From assembly GCF_051014685.1 (NCBI RefSeq), contig NC_135055.1:248001-312000 (forward strand): DNA of 64,000 nucleotides, given 5' to 3'. Shown piece after piece: positions 24,841-36,624 of the stretch (position 1 is the first letter of the stretch; every line of letters begins with the position of its first letter). Made by a program: the position numbers and the translations under genes. This DNA comes from Ptiloglossa arizonensis (lineage: Eukaryota > Arthropoda > Insecta > Hymenoptera > Colletidae). The notes under the pieces were generated by a model. The model saw only the letters and a program-made list of their open reading frames with translations. It did no database searches and was not told the DNA's origin.

Positions 24841-27483
24841 TCGGGCGAGTTTCTACTTTCAGATGCAACAGAAATTTTGCGGATTGGTCAATCCGTTCAC
24901 GAGATATGACAATTTTGAGGTAAGAAACGCTTGAGAAACTCAAAATTTTCGCAGTTCTGATGCTCGAAACGAATAACTAGAACGGCCTAGGGGAAAACTA
25001 CTCATACCGTTGTAATCGGGCGCGTTTATACTTTCAGATGCAACAGAAATTTTGCGGATTGGTCAATCCGTTCGCGAGATATGGCAGTTTTGAAGTAAGA
25101 AACGCTTGAGAAACTCCAAATTTTCGCAGTTCTGATGCTCGAAACGAATAACTAGGACGGCCTGGGGGAAGACTACTCATACCGTTGTAATCGGGCGAGT
25201 TTCTACTTTCAGATGCAACAGAAATTTTGCGGATTGGTCAAACCGTTCGCGAGATATGGCAGTTTGGAGGTAAGAAACGCTTGAGAAACTCCAAATTTTC
25301 GCAGTTCTGATGCTCGAAACGAATAACTAGAACGGCCTAGGGGAAAACTACTCACACCGTTGTAATCGGGGGAGTTTCTACTTTCAGATGCAGCAGAAAT
25401 TTTGCGGATTGTTCAATCCGTTCGCGAGATATGGCAGTTTTGAGGTAAGAAACGCTTGAGAAACTCAAAACTTTCGCAGTTCTGATGCCCGGAACGAATA
25501 ACTAGAACGGCCTAGGGGAAAACTACTCATACCGTTGTAATCGGCGAGCTTCTACTTTCAGATGCAACAGAAATTTTGCGGATAGGTCAATCCGTTCGCG
25601 AGATATGGCAGTTTTGAGGTAAGAAACGCTTGAGAAACTCCAAATATTTGCAGTTCTGATTCTAGAAACGAATAACTAGAACGGCCTAGGGGAAAACTAC
25701 TCATACCGTTGTAATCGGCGAGTTTCTACTTTCAGATGCAACAGAAATTTTGCGGATTGATCAATCCGTTCGCGAGATATGGCAGTTTTGAGGTAAGAAA
25801 CGCATGAGAAACTCCAAATATTCGCAGTTCTGATGCTCGAAACGAATAACTAGAACGGCCTAGGGGAAGACTACTCATACCGTTGTAATCGGCGAGTTTC
25901 TACTTTCAGATGCAACAGAAATTTTGCGGATTGGTCAATCCGTTTGCGAGCTATGGCAGTTTTGAGGTAAGAAACGCTTGAGAAACTCAAAATTTTCGCA
26001 GTTCTGATGCTCGAAACGAATAACTAGAACGGCCTAGGGGAAAACTACTCATACCGTTGTAATCGGGCGAGTTTCTACTTTCAGATGCAACAGAAATTTT
26101 GCGGATTGGTCAATCCGTTCGCGAGCTATGGCAGTTTTGAGGTAAGAAACGCTTGAGAAACTCAAAATTTTCGCAATTCTGATGCTCGAAACGAATAACT
26201 AGAACGGCCTAGGGGAAAACTACTCATACCGTTGTAATCGGGCGAGTTTCTACTTTCAGATGCAACAGAAATTTTGCGGATTGGTCAATCCGTTCACGAG
26301 ATATGACAATTTTGAGGTAAGAAACGCTTGAGAAACTCAAAATTTTCGCAGTTCTGATGCTCGAAACGAATAACTAGAACGGCCTAGGGGAAAACTACTC
26401 ATACCGTTGTAATCGGGCGCGTTTATACTTTCAGATGCAACAGAAATTTTGCGGATTGGTCAATCCGTTCGCGAGATATGGCAGTTTTGAAGTAAGAAAC
26501 GCTTGAGAAACTCCAAATTTTCGCAGTTCTGATGCTCGAAACGAATAACTAGGACGGCCTGGGGGAAGACTACTCATACCGTTGTAATCGGGCGAGTTTC
26601 TACTTTCAGATGCAACAGAAATTTTGCGGATTGGTCAAACCGTTCGCGAGATATGGCAGTTTGGAGGTAAGAAACGCTTGAGAAACTCCAAATTTTCGCA
26701 GTTCTGATGCTCGAAACGAATAACTAGAACGGCCTAGGGGAAAACTACTCACACCGTTGTAATCGGGGGAGTTTCTACTTTCAGATGCAGCAGAAATTTT
26801 GCGGATTGTTCAATCCGTTCGCGAGATATGGCAGTTTTGAGGTAAGAAACGCTTGAGAAACTCAAAACTTTCGCAGTTCTGATGCCCGGAACGAATAACT
26901 AGAACGGCCTAGGGGAAAACTACTCATACCGTTGTAATCGGCGAGCTTCTACTTTCAGATGCAACAGAAATTTTGCGGATAGGTCAATCCGTTCGCGAGA
27001 TATGGCAGTTTTGAGGTAAGAAACGCTTGAGAAACTCCAAATATTTGCAGTTCTGATTCTAGAAACGAATAACTAGAACGGCCTAGGGGAAAACTACTCA
27101 TACCGTTGTAATCGGCGAGTTTCTACTTTCAGATGCAACAGAAATTTTGCGGATTGATCAATCCGTTCGCGAGATATGGCAGTTTTGAGGTAAGAAACGC
27201 TTGAGAAACTCCAAATATTCGCAGTTCTGATGCTCGAAACGAATAACTAGAACGGCCTAGGGGAAGACTACTCATACCGTTGTAATCGGCGAGTTTCTAC
27301 TTTCAGATGCAACAGAAATTTTGCGGATTGGTCAATCCGTTTGCGAGCTATGGCAGTTTTGAGGTAAGAAACGCTTGAGAAACTCAAAATTTTCGCAGTT
27401 CTGATGCTCGAAACGAATAACTAGAACGGCCTAGGGGAAAACTACTCATACCGTTGTAATCGGGCGAGTTTCTACTTTCAGAT
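24690..27483 (+). repeat. 8-monomer higher-order repeat (1397 bp), two copies
   Basis: TCGGCGAGCTTC at 25541 and 26938, and CAAATATTTG at 25641 and 27038, give an offset of 1397 bp (8 x 175 - 3; three shorter ATCGGCGAG joints). The copies run about 24690-26086 and 26087-27483. They share rare markers such as GAAGTAAG after TTCGCGAG, GGATAGGTC and GGGGAAGAC. One difference is ACGCATGAG in copy 1 against ACGCTTGAG in copy 2. Confidence 0.87.
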
Positions 27484-27789
27484 GCAACAGAAATTTTGCG
27501 GATTTGTCAATCCGTTCGCTAGATATGGCAGTTTTGAGGTAAGAAACGTTTGAGAAACTCAAAATTTTCGCAGTTCTGATGCCCGGAACGAATGACTGGA
27601 ACGGCCTAGGGGAAAACTACTCATACCGTTGTAATCGGGCGAGGTTCTACTTTCAGATGCAACAGAAATTTTGCGGATTGGTCAATCCGTTCACGAGATA
27701 TGACAATTTTGAGGTAAGAAACGCTTGAGAAACTCAAAATTTTCGCAGTTCTGATGCTCGAAACGAATAACTAGAACGGCCTAGGGGAA

Positions 27790-28300
27790 AACTACTCATA
27801 CTGTGGTAATCGGGCGAGTTTCTACTTTAAGATGCAACAGAAATTTTGCGGATTGGTCAATCCGTTCGCGAGATATGGCAGTTTTGAGGTAAGAAACGCT
27901 TGAGAAATTCCAAATTTTCGCAGTTCTGATGCTCGAAACGAATAACTAGGACGGCCTGGGGGAAGACTACTCATACCGTTGTAATCGGGCGAGTTTCTAC
28001 TTTCAGATGCAATAGAAATTTTGCGGATTGGTCAATCCGTTCGCGAGATATGGCAGTTTGGAGGTAAGAAACGCTTGAGAAACTCCAAATTTTCGCAGTT
28101 CTGATGCTCGAAACGAATATCTAGAACGGCCTAGGGGAAAACTACTCATACCGTTGAAATCGGGCGAGTTCCTACTTTCAGATGCAACAGAAATTTTGAG
28201 GATTGGTCAATCCGTTCGCGAGATATGGCAGTTTGGAGGTAAGAAACGCTTGAGAAACTCAAAATTTTCGCAGTTCTGATGCCCGGAACGAATAACCAGG
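27790..28300 (+). repeat. Segment repeated 6290 bp away, copy 1
   Basis: ACTGTGGTAA at 27800, GAAATTCCAAATT, ATGCAATAG, GAATATCTAG (28115), GTTGAAATCGGGCGAGTTCC and TTTTGAGGATTGG occur in the same order at about 34080-34590. The offset of 6290 bp (36 x 175 - 10) is constant across the segment. Confidence 0.82.
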
Positions 28301-28819
28301 ACGGCCTAGGGGAAAACTACTCATACCGTTGTAATCGGGCGAGTTTCTACTTTCAGATGCAACAGAAATTTTGCGGATTGGTCAATCCGTTCGCGAGATA
28401 TGGCAGTTTGGAGGTAAGAAACGCTTGAGAAACTCCAAATTTTCGCAGTTCTGATGCTCGAAACGAATAACTAGAACGGCCTAGGGGAAAAGTACGCATA
28501 CCGTTGAAATCGGGCGAGTTCCTACTTTCAGATGCAACAGAAATTTTGCAGATTGGTCAATCCGTTCGCGAGATATGGCAGTTTTGAGGTAAGAAACGCT
28601 TGAGAAACTCCAAATTTTCGCAGTTCTGATGCTCGAAGCGAATAACTAGAACGGCCTAGGGGAAAACTACTCATACCGTTGTAATCGGGCGAGTTTCTAC
28701 TTTCAGATGCAACAGAAATTTTGCGGATTGGTCAATCCGTTCGCAAGATATGGCAGTTTGGAGGTAAGAAACGCTTGAGAAACTCCAAATTTTCGCAGTT
28801 CTGATGCTCGAAACGAATA
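28301..28819 (+). repeat. Three plain monomers with GTTGAAATCGGG variants
   Basis: Ordinary satellite monomers with AACCAGGACGG, AAAGTACGCATACCG and CTCGAAGCGAATAAC variants. No higher-order copy of the exact order is obvious, though the GTTGAAATCGGGCGAGTTCC type also occurs at 34.4 and 34.8 kb. Confidence 0.7.
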
Positions 28820-30310
28820 ACTAGAACGGCCTAGGGGAAAACAACTCATACCGTTGTAATCGGCGAGTTTCTACTCTCAGATGCAACAGAAATTTTGCGG
28901 ATTGGTCAATCCGTTCGCGAGATATGGCAGTTTTGAAGTAAGAAACGCTTGAGAAACTCCAAATTTTCGCAGTTCTGATGCCCGAAACGAAGAACTAGAA
29001 CAGCCAAGGGGAAAACAACTCATACAGTTGTTATCTGGCGAGTGTCTATTTTCAGATGCAACAGAAATTTTGCGGATTGGTCAATCCGTTCGCGAGATAT
29101 GACAGTTCTGAGGTAAGAAACGCTTGAGAAACTCCAAATTTTCGCAGTTCTGATGCTCGAAATGAATAACTAGAACGGCCTAGGGGAAAACTACTCATAC
29201 CGTTGTAATCGGGCGAGTTTCTACTTTCAGATGCAACAGAAATTTTGCGGATTGGTCAAACCGTTCGCGAGATATGGCAGTTTGGAGGTAAGAAACGCTT
29301 GAGAAACTCCAAATTTTCGCAGTTCTGATGCTCGAAATGAATAACTTGAACGGCCTATGGGAAAACTACTCACACCGTTGTAATCGGGGGAGTTTCTACT
29401 TTCAGATGCAGCAGAAATTTTGCGGATTGTTCAATCCGTTCGCGAGATATGGCAGTTTTGAGGTAAGAAACGCTTGGGAAACTCAAAACTTTCGCAGTTC
29501 TGATGCCCGGAACGAATAACTAGAACGGCCTAGGGGAAAACTACTCATACCGTTGTAATCGGCGAGTTTCTACTTTCAGATGCAACAGAAATTTTGCGGA
29601 TAGGTCAATCCGTTCGCGAGATATGGCAGTTTTGAGGTAAGAAACGCTTGAGAAACTCCAAATATTTGCAGTTCTGATTCTAGAAACGAATAACTAGAAC
29701 GGCCTAGGGGAAAACTACTCATACCGTTGTAATCGGCGAGTTTCTACTTTCAGATGCAACAGAAATTTTGCGGATTGATCAATCCGTTCGCGAGATATGG
29801 CAGTTTTGAGGTAAGAAACGCTTGAGAAACTCCAAATATTCGCAGTTCTGATGCTCGAAACGAATAACTAGAACGGCCTAGGGGAAGACTACTCATACCG
29901 TTGTAATCGGCGAGTTTCTACTTTCAGATGCAACAGAAATTTTGCGGATTGGTCAATCCGTTTGCGAGCTATGGCAGTTTTGAGGTAAGAAACGCTTGAG
30001 AAACTCAAAATTTTCGCAGTTCTGATGCTCGAAACGAATAACTAGAACGGCCTAGGGGAAAACTACTCATACCGTTGTAATCGGGCGAGTTTCTACTTTC
30101 AGATGCAACAGAAATTTTGCGGATTTGTCAATCCGTTCGCTAGATATGGCAGTTTTGAGGTAAGAAACGTTTGAGAAACTCAAAATTTTCGCAGTTCTGA
30201 TGCCCGGAACGAATGACTGGAACGGCCTAGGGGAAAACTACTCATACCGTTGTAATCGGGCGAGGTTCTACTTTCAGATGCAACAGAAATTTTGCGGATT
30301 GGTCAATCCG
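28820..30310 (+). repeat. 14-monomer higher-order repeat (2445 bp), copy 1 segment
   Basis: CGGCGAGTTTCTACTCTCAG at 28861 and 31306, GACAGTTCTGAG at 29101 and 31546, and CGAGGTTCTAC at 30261 and 32706 all give 2445 bp (14 x 175 - 5). The matched stretch is about 1.45 kb. A 63-codon open frame at 29328-29519 lies inside and is a repeat by-product. Confidence 0.84.
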
Positions 30311-31264
30311 TTCGCGAGATATGGCAGTTTGGAGGTAAGAAACGCTTGAGAAACTCCAAATTTTCGCAGTTCTGATGCTCGAAGCGAATAACTAGAACGG
30401 CCTAGGGGAAAACTACTCATACCGTTGTAATCGGGCGAGTTTCTACTTTCAGATGCAACAGAAATTTTGCGGATTGGTCAATCCGTTCACGAGATATGAC
30501 AATTTTGAGGTAAGAAACGCTTGAGAAACTCAAAATTTTCGCAGTTCTGATGCTCGAAACGAATAACTAGAACGGCCTAGGGGAAAACTACTCATACCGT
30601 TGTAATCGGGCGCGTTTATACTTTCAGATGCAACAGAAATTTTGCGGATTGGTCAATCCGTTCGCGAGATATGGCAGTTTTGAGGTAAGAAACGCTTGAG
30701 AAACTCCAAATTTTCGCAGTTCTGATGCTCGAAACGAATAACTAGGACGGCCTGGGGGAAGACTACTCATACCGTTGTAATCGGGCGAGTTTCTACTTTC
30801 AGATGCAACAGAAATTTTGCGGATTGGTCAAACCGTTCGCGAGATATGGCAGTTTGGAGGTAAGAAACGCTTGAGAAACTCCAAATTTTCGCAGTTCTGA
30901 TGCTCGAAACGAATAACTAGAACGGCCTAGGGGAAAACTACTCACACCGTTGTAATCGGGGGAGTTTCTACTTTCAGATGCAACAGAAATTTTGCGGATT
31001 GTTCAATCCGTTCGCGAGATATGGCAGTTTTGAGGTAAGAAACGCTTGAGAAACTCAAAACTTTCGCAGTTCTGATGCTCGAAACGAATAACTAGAACGG
31101 CCTAGGGGAAAACTACTCATACCGTTGTAATCGGCGAGTTTCTACTTTCAGATGCAACAGAAATTTTGCGGATTGGTCAATCCGTTCGCGAGATATGGCA
31201 GGTTTGATGTAAGAAACGCTTGAGAAACTCCAAATTTTCGCAGTTCTGATGCTCGAAACGAATA
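30311..31264 (+). repeat. Block resembling the 11-mer at 21.5-22.3 kb
   Basis: The order TTCACGAG, CGCGTTTATAC, CCTGGGGGAAGAC, GGTCAAACCG, CACACCG/GGGGGAG, ATCGGCGAG, GGCAGGTTTGATG repeats that of about 19.6-20.4 and 21.5-22.3 kb. It separates the two copies of the 2445-bp repeat, so the 14-mer appears to have formed around an older HOR segment. Confidence 0.75.
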
Positions 31265-32740
31265 ACTAGAAGGGCCTAGGGGAAAACAACTCATACCGTT
31301 GTAATCGGCGAGTTTCTACTCTCAGATGCAACAGAAATTTTGCGGATTGGTCAATCCGTTCGCGAGATATGGCAGTTTTGAAGTAAGAAACGCTTGAGAA
31401 ACTCCAAATTTTCGCAGTTCTGATGCCCGAAACGAAGAACTAGAACAGCCAAGGGGAAAACAACTCATACAGTTGTAATCTGGCGAGTGTCTATTTTCAG
31501 ATGCAACAGAAATTTTGCGGATTGGTCAATCCGTTCGCGAGATATGACAGTTCTGAGGTAAGAAACGCTTGAGAAACTCCAAATTTTCGCAGTTCTGGTG
31601 CTCGAAATGAATAACTAGAACGGCCTAGGGGAAAACTACTCATACCGTTGTAATCGGGCGAGTTTCTACTTTCAGATGCAACAGAAATTTTGCGGATTGG
31701 TCAAACCGTTCGCGAGATATGGCAGTTTGGAGGTAAGAAACGCTTGAGAAACTCCAAATTTTCGCAGTTCTGATGCTCGAAATGAATAACTAGAACGGCC
31801 TATGGGAAAACTACTCACACCGTTGTAATCGGGGGAGTTTCTACTTTCAGATGCAGCAGAAATTTTGCGGATTGTTCAATCCGTTCGCGAGATATGGCAG
31901 TTTTGAGGTAAGAAACGCTTGAGAAACTCAAAACTTTCGCAGTTCTGATGCCCGGAACGAATAACTAGAACGGCCTAGGGGAAAACTACTCATACCGTTG
32001 TAATCGGCGAGTTTCTACTTTCAGATGCAACAGAAATTTTGCGGATAGGTCAATCCGTTCGCGAGATATGGCAGTTTTGAGGTAAGAAACGCTTGAGAAA
32101 CTCCAAATATTTGCAGTTCTGATTCTAGAAACGAATAACTAGAACGGACTAGGGGAAAACTACTCATACCGTTGTAATCGGCGAGTTTCTACTTTCAGAT
32201 GCAACAGAAATTTTGCGGATTGATCAATCCGTTCGCGAGATATGGCAGTTTTGAGGTAAGAAACGCTTGAGAAACTCCAAATATTCGCAGTTCTGATGCT
32301 CGAAACGAATAACTAGAACGGCCTAGGGGAAGACTACTCATACCGTTGTAATCGGCGAGTTTCTACTTTCAGATGCAACAGAAATTTTGCGGATTGGTCA
32401 ATCCGTTTGCGAGCTATGGCAGTTTTGAGGTAAGAAACGCTTGAGAAACTCAAAATTTTCGCAGTTCTGATGCTCGAAACGAATAACTAGAACGGCCTAG
32501 GGGAAAACTACTCATACCGTTGTAATCGGGCGAGTTTCTACTTTCAGATGCAACAGAAATTTTGCGGATTTGTCAATCCGTTCGCTAGATATGGCAGTTT
32601 TGAGGTAAGAAACGTTTGAGAAACTCAAAATTTTCGCAGTTCTGATGCCCGGAACGAATGACTGGAACGGCCTAGGGGAAAACTACTCATACCGTTGTAA
32701 TCGGGCGAGGTTCTACTTTCAGATGCAACAGAAATTTTGC
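31265..32740 (+). repeat. 14-monomer higher-order repeat (2445 bp), copy 2 segment
   Basis: It matches 28820-30310 in order. Visible point differences include TAATCTGGCGAG here against TTATCTGGCGAG, GTTCTGGTGCTCG against GTTCTGATGCTCG, and GAACGGACTAGG against GAACGGCCTAGG. Confidence 0.84.
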
Positions 32741-33410
32741 GGATTGGTCAATCCGTTCACGAGATATGACAATTTTGAGGTAAGAAACGCTTGAGAAACT
32801 CAAAATTTTCGCAGTTCTGATGCTCGAAACGAATAACTAGAACGGCCTAGGGGAAAACTACTCATACTGTGGTAATCGGGCGAGTTTCTACTTTCAGATG
32901 CAACAGAAATTTTGCGGATTGGTCAATCCGTTTGCGAGCTATGGCAGTTTTGAGGTAAGAAACGCTTGAGAAACTCAAAATTTTCGCAGTTCTGATGCTC
33001 GAAACGAATAACTAGAACGGCCTAGGGGAAAACTACTCATACCGTTGTAATCGGGCGAGTTTCTACTTTCAGATGCAACAGAAATTTTGCGGATTTGTCA
33101 ATCCGTTCGCTAGATATGGCAGTTTTGAGGTAAGAAACGTTTGAGAAACTCAAAATTTTCGCAGTTCTGATGCCCGGAACGAATGACTGGAACGGCCTAG
33201 GGGAAAACTACTCATACCGTTGTAATCGGGCGAGGTTCTACTTTCAGATGCAACAGAAATTTTGCGGATTGGTCAATCCGTTCACGAGATATGACAATTT
33301 TGAGGTAAGAAACGCTTGAGAAACTCAAAATTTTCGCAGTTCTGATGCTCGAAACGAATAACTAGAACGGCCTACGGGAAAACTACTCATACTGTGGTAA
33401 TCGGGCGAGT
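32380..33410 (+). repeat. 3-monomer (525-bp) tandem duplication
   Basis: TTTGCGAGCTATGG at 32406 and 32931, and ACTGTGGTAA at 32866 and 33391, are both 525 bp apart. The joint falls inside the monomer at about 32.87-32.93 kb, which starts as the ACTGTGG type and continues as the TTTGCGAGC type. CCTACGGG in the second copy against CCTAGGGG in the first is one visible change. Confidence 0.85.
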
Positions 33411-34079
33411 TTCTACTTTAAGATGCAACAGAAATTTTGCGGATTGGTCAATCCGTTCGCGAGATATGGCAGTTTTGAGGTAAGAAACGCTTGAGAAACT
33501 CAAAATTTTCGCAGTTCTGATGCTCGAAACGAATAACTAGGACGGCCTGGGGGAAGACTACTCATACCGTTGTAATCGGGCGAGTTTCTACTTTCAGATG
33601 CAACAGAAATTTTGCGGATTGGTCAAACCGTTCGCGAGATATGGCAGTTTGGAGGTAAGAAACGCTTGAGAAACTCCAAATTTTCGCAGTTCTGATGCTC
33701 GAAATGAATAACTAGAACGGCCTATGGGAAAACTACTCACACCGTTGTAATCGGGGGAGTTTCTACTTTCAGATGCAGCAGAAATTTTGCGGATTGTTCA
33801 ATCCGTTCGCGAGATATGGCAGTTTTGAGGTAAGAAACGCTTGAGAAACTCAAAACTTTCGCAGTTCTGATGCCCGGAACGAATAACTAGAACGGCCTAG
33901 GGGAAAACTACTCATACCGTTGTAATCGGCGAGTTTCTACTTTCAGATGCAACAGAAATTTTGCGGATAGGTCAATCCGTTCGCGAGATATGGCAGTTTT
34001 GAGGTAAGAAACGCTTGAGAAACTCCAAATATTTGCAGTTCTGATTCTAGAAACGAATAACTAGAACGGCCTAGGGGAA

Positions 34080-34590
34080 AACTACTCATACTGTGGTAAT
34101 CGGGCGAGTTTCTACTTTAAGATGCAACAGAAATTTTGCGGATTGGTCAATCCGTTCGCGAGATATGGCAGTTTTGAGGTAAGAAACGCTTAAGAAATTC
34201 CAAATTTTCGCAGTTCTGATGCTCGAAACGAATAACTAGGACGGCCTGGGGGAAGACTACTCATACCGTTGTAATCGGGCGAGTTTCTACTTTCAGATGC
34301 AATAGAAATTTTGCGGATTGGTCAATCCGTTCGCGAGATATGGCAGTTTGGAGGTAAGAAACGCTTGAGAAACTCCAAATTTTCGCAGTTCTGATGCTCG
34401 AAACGAATATCTAGAACGGCCTAGGGGAAAACTACTCATACCGTTGAAATCGGGCGAGTTCCTACTTTCAGATGCAACAGAAATTTTGAGGATTGGTCAA
34501 TCCGTTCGCGAGATATGGCAGTTTGGAGGTAAGAAACGCTTGAGAAACTCAAAATTTTCGCAGTTCTGATGCCCGGAACGAATAACCAGA
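34080..34590 (+). repeat. Segment repeated 6290 bp away, copy 2
   Basis: This is the second copy of 27790-28300: ACTGTGGTAA at 34090 and GAATATCTAG at 34405. It differs at a few sites, such as CGCTTAAGAAATTCC against CGCTTGAGAAATTCC. The preceding monomer types (GATTCTAGAAACG joined directly to ACTGTGG) differ from those before copy 1, so this is a rearranged, not simply tandem, copy. Confidence 0.82.
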
Positions 34591-35313
34591 ACGGCCTAGG
34601 GGAAAACTACTCATACCGTTGTAATCGGGCGAGTTTCTACTTTCAGATGCAACAGAAATTTTGCGGATTGGTCAATCCGTTCGCAAGATATGGCAGATTG
34701 GAGGTAAGAAACGCTTGAGAAACACCAAATTTTCGCAGTTCTGATGCTCGATACGAATAACTAGAACGGCCTAGGGGAAAACTACTCATACCGTTGAAAT
34801 CGGGCGAGTTCCTACTTTCAGATGCAACAGAAATTTTGCGGATTGGTCAATCCGTTCGCGAGATATGGCAGTTTTGAAGTAAGAAACGCTTGAGAAACTC
34901 CAAATTTTCGCACTTCTGATGCCCGAAACGAATAACTAGAACGGCGAAGGGGAAATCTACTCATACAGTTGTAATCGGGCGAGTGTCTATTTTTAGATGC
35001 AACAGAAATTTTGCGGATTTGTCAATCCGTTCGCGAGATATGGCAGTTCTGAGGTAAGAAACGCTTGAGAAACTCCAAATTTTCGCAGTTCTGATGCTCG
35101 AAACGAATAACTAGGACGGCCTAGGGGAAAACAACTCATACCGTTGTAATCGGCGAGTTTCTACTCTCAGATGCAACAGAAATTTTGCGGATTGGTCAAT
35201 CCGTTCGCGAGATATGGCAGTTTTGAGGTAAGAAACGCTTGAGAAAGTCCAAATTTTCGCAGTTCTGATGCTCGAAACGAATAACTAGAACGGCCTAGGG
35301 GAAAACAACTCAT
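34591..35313 (+). repeat. Divergent forward monomers next to the flip
   Basis: The last four or so forward monomers carry many private variants: GGCAGATTGGAG, AACACCAAATT, CTCGATACG, CGCACTTCTG, GGCGAAGGGGAAATC, GTCTATTTTTAG and GAGAAAGTCC. This loss of homogeneity at an array edge parallels that seen just right of the switch. Confidence 0.78.
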
Positions 35314-35340
35314 TTGACGAATCCGAATAATTTCTGTTGC
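35296..35340. other. Orientation switch point between the two half-arrays
   Basis: Forward sequence runs to ...GAAAACAACTCAT, ending at 35313, where a normal monomer would continue ACCGTTG. From 35314 the sequence reads TTGACGAATCCGAATAATTT, which fits the opposite strand of the monomer, from within the 16-bp dyad onward. The break is blunt: I see no inserted bases and essentially no microhomology. The two arms are cut at different monomer phases, so this is not a perfect palindrome. The nearest mutually complementary segments are separated by roughly 120 bp. It could be a true inversion or a junction made during assembly. Confidence 0.93.
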
Positions 35341-36624
35341 ATCTGAAAGTAGAAACTCGCCCGATTACAACGATATGAGTACTTTTCCCCTAGGCCATTC
35401 TAGTTATTCGTGTCGAGCATCAGAACTGCGACAATTTTGAGATTCTCAACCGTTTCTTCCCTCCAAACTGCCATATCTCGCGAGCGGATTAAGGAATCCG
35501 AATAATTTCTGTTGCATCTGAATGTAGAAACTCGCCCGATTACAACGGTATGTGTACTCTTACCCTAGGCCATTCTAGTTATTCGTGTCGAGAATCAGAA
35601 CTGCGAAAATGTTGAGTTTCTCCAACCGTTTCTTACATCCAAACTGCCATATCTCGCGAACGGATTGACCAATCCGCAAAATTTCTGTTGCATCTGAAAG
35701 TAGAAACTCGCCCGATTGCAACGGTGTGTGTGCTTTTCCCCTAGGCCATTCTAGTCATTCGTTTCGAGCATCAGAACTGCGAAGATTTTGAGTTTCTCAA
35801 GCGTTTCTTACCTCCAAACTGCCATATCTCGCGAACGGATTGACCAATCCGCAAAATTTCTGTTGCATCTGAAAGTAGAAACTCGCCCGATTACAACGGT
35901 ATGTGTACTTTTCCCCTAGGCCATTCTAGTTATTCGTGTCGAGAATCAGAACTGCGAAAATGTTGAGTTTCTCCAACCGTTTCTTACATCCAAACTGCCA
36001 TATCTCGCGAACGGATTGACCAATCCGCAAAATTTCTGTTGCATCTGAAAGTAGAAACTCGCCCGATTACAACGGTATGAGTAGTTTTCCCCTAGGCCGT
36101 TTTAGTTATTCGTTTGTTGGCATCAGAACTGCGAAAATTTTGAGTTTCTCAAGCGTTTCTTACCTCAAAACTGAAATATCTAGCGAACGGATTGACCAAT
36201 CCGCTAAATTTCTGTTGCATCTGAAAGTAGAAACTCGCCCGATTACAACGGTATGAGTAGTTTTCCCCTAGGCCGTTCTAGTTATTCGTTTCGGGCATCA
36301 GAACTGCGAAAATTTTGAGTTTCTCAAGCGTTTCTTACATCAAAACTGCCATATCTCGCGAACCGATTGATGAATCCGCAAAATTTCTGTTGCATCTGAA
36401 AGTAGAAACTCGCCCGATTACAACGTTATGTGTACTTTTCCCCTAGGCCATTCTATTTATTCGTTTGGAGCATCAGAACTGCGAAAATTTTTAGTTTCAC
36501 CAACCGTCTCTTACTTCTAAACTGCCATATCTCGCGAACGGATTGACCAATCCCCAAAATTTCTGTTGCATCTGAAAGTAGAAACTCGCCCGATTACAAC
36601 GGTATGAGTAGTTTTCCCCTAGGC
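35314..36624 (-). repeat. Divergent reverse monomers next to the flip
   Basis: The + strand shows reverse-orientation monomers with many private changes: AACGATATGAGTAC, CTGCGACAATTTTGAG, GAGATTCTCAACCG, GGATTAAGGAATCCG and TTGTTGGCATCAG. AATCCGAATAATTTC at 35320 and 35495 is a variant otherwise confined to the four G-type islands further right. GTGTGTGCTTTTCCCC and CAACCGTTTCTTAC are also edge-type variants. Confidence 0.85.

Larger units (their letters stand above)
1..35313 (+). repeat. Forward half of a 175-bp satellite array (about 202 monomers)
   Basis: The landmark GTTTCTACTTTCAG recurs at 1, 176, 351, 526, 701, 877, 1052, 1227, 1402, 1577 and so on to the end of this half, giving a 175-bp period. 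Some units are 176 bp (GGAGTGTACGAG instead of GGAGGTAAGAA) and some are 174 bp (ATCGGCGAG instead of ATCGGGCGAG). Monomers join head to tail with no unique spacer. Neighbours differ at a handful of sites (for example TTCGCTAG, TTCGCGAG or TTCACGAG after the dyad; GATGCTCGAAACG or GATGCCCGGAACG). The same variant combinations return at fixed multiples of the monomer, which defines the higher-order repeats listed separately. No gene, RNA or transposon sequence interrupts it. Strand + is an arbitrary label for this orientation. I do not recognise the family by name. Confidence 0.98.

Noticed and set aside
35314..35520. A perfect palindrome or hairpin at the orientation switch
   Set aside because: The arms end at different monomer phases, and complementary segments are about 120 bp apart and several percent diverged, so there is no clean foldback at the joint.
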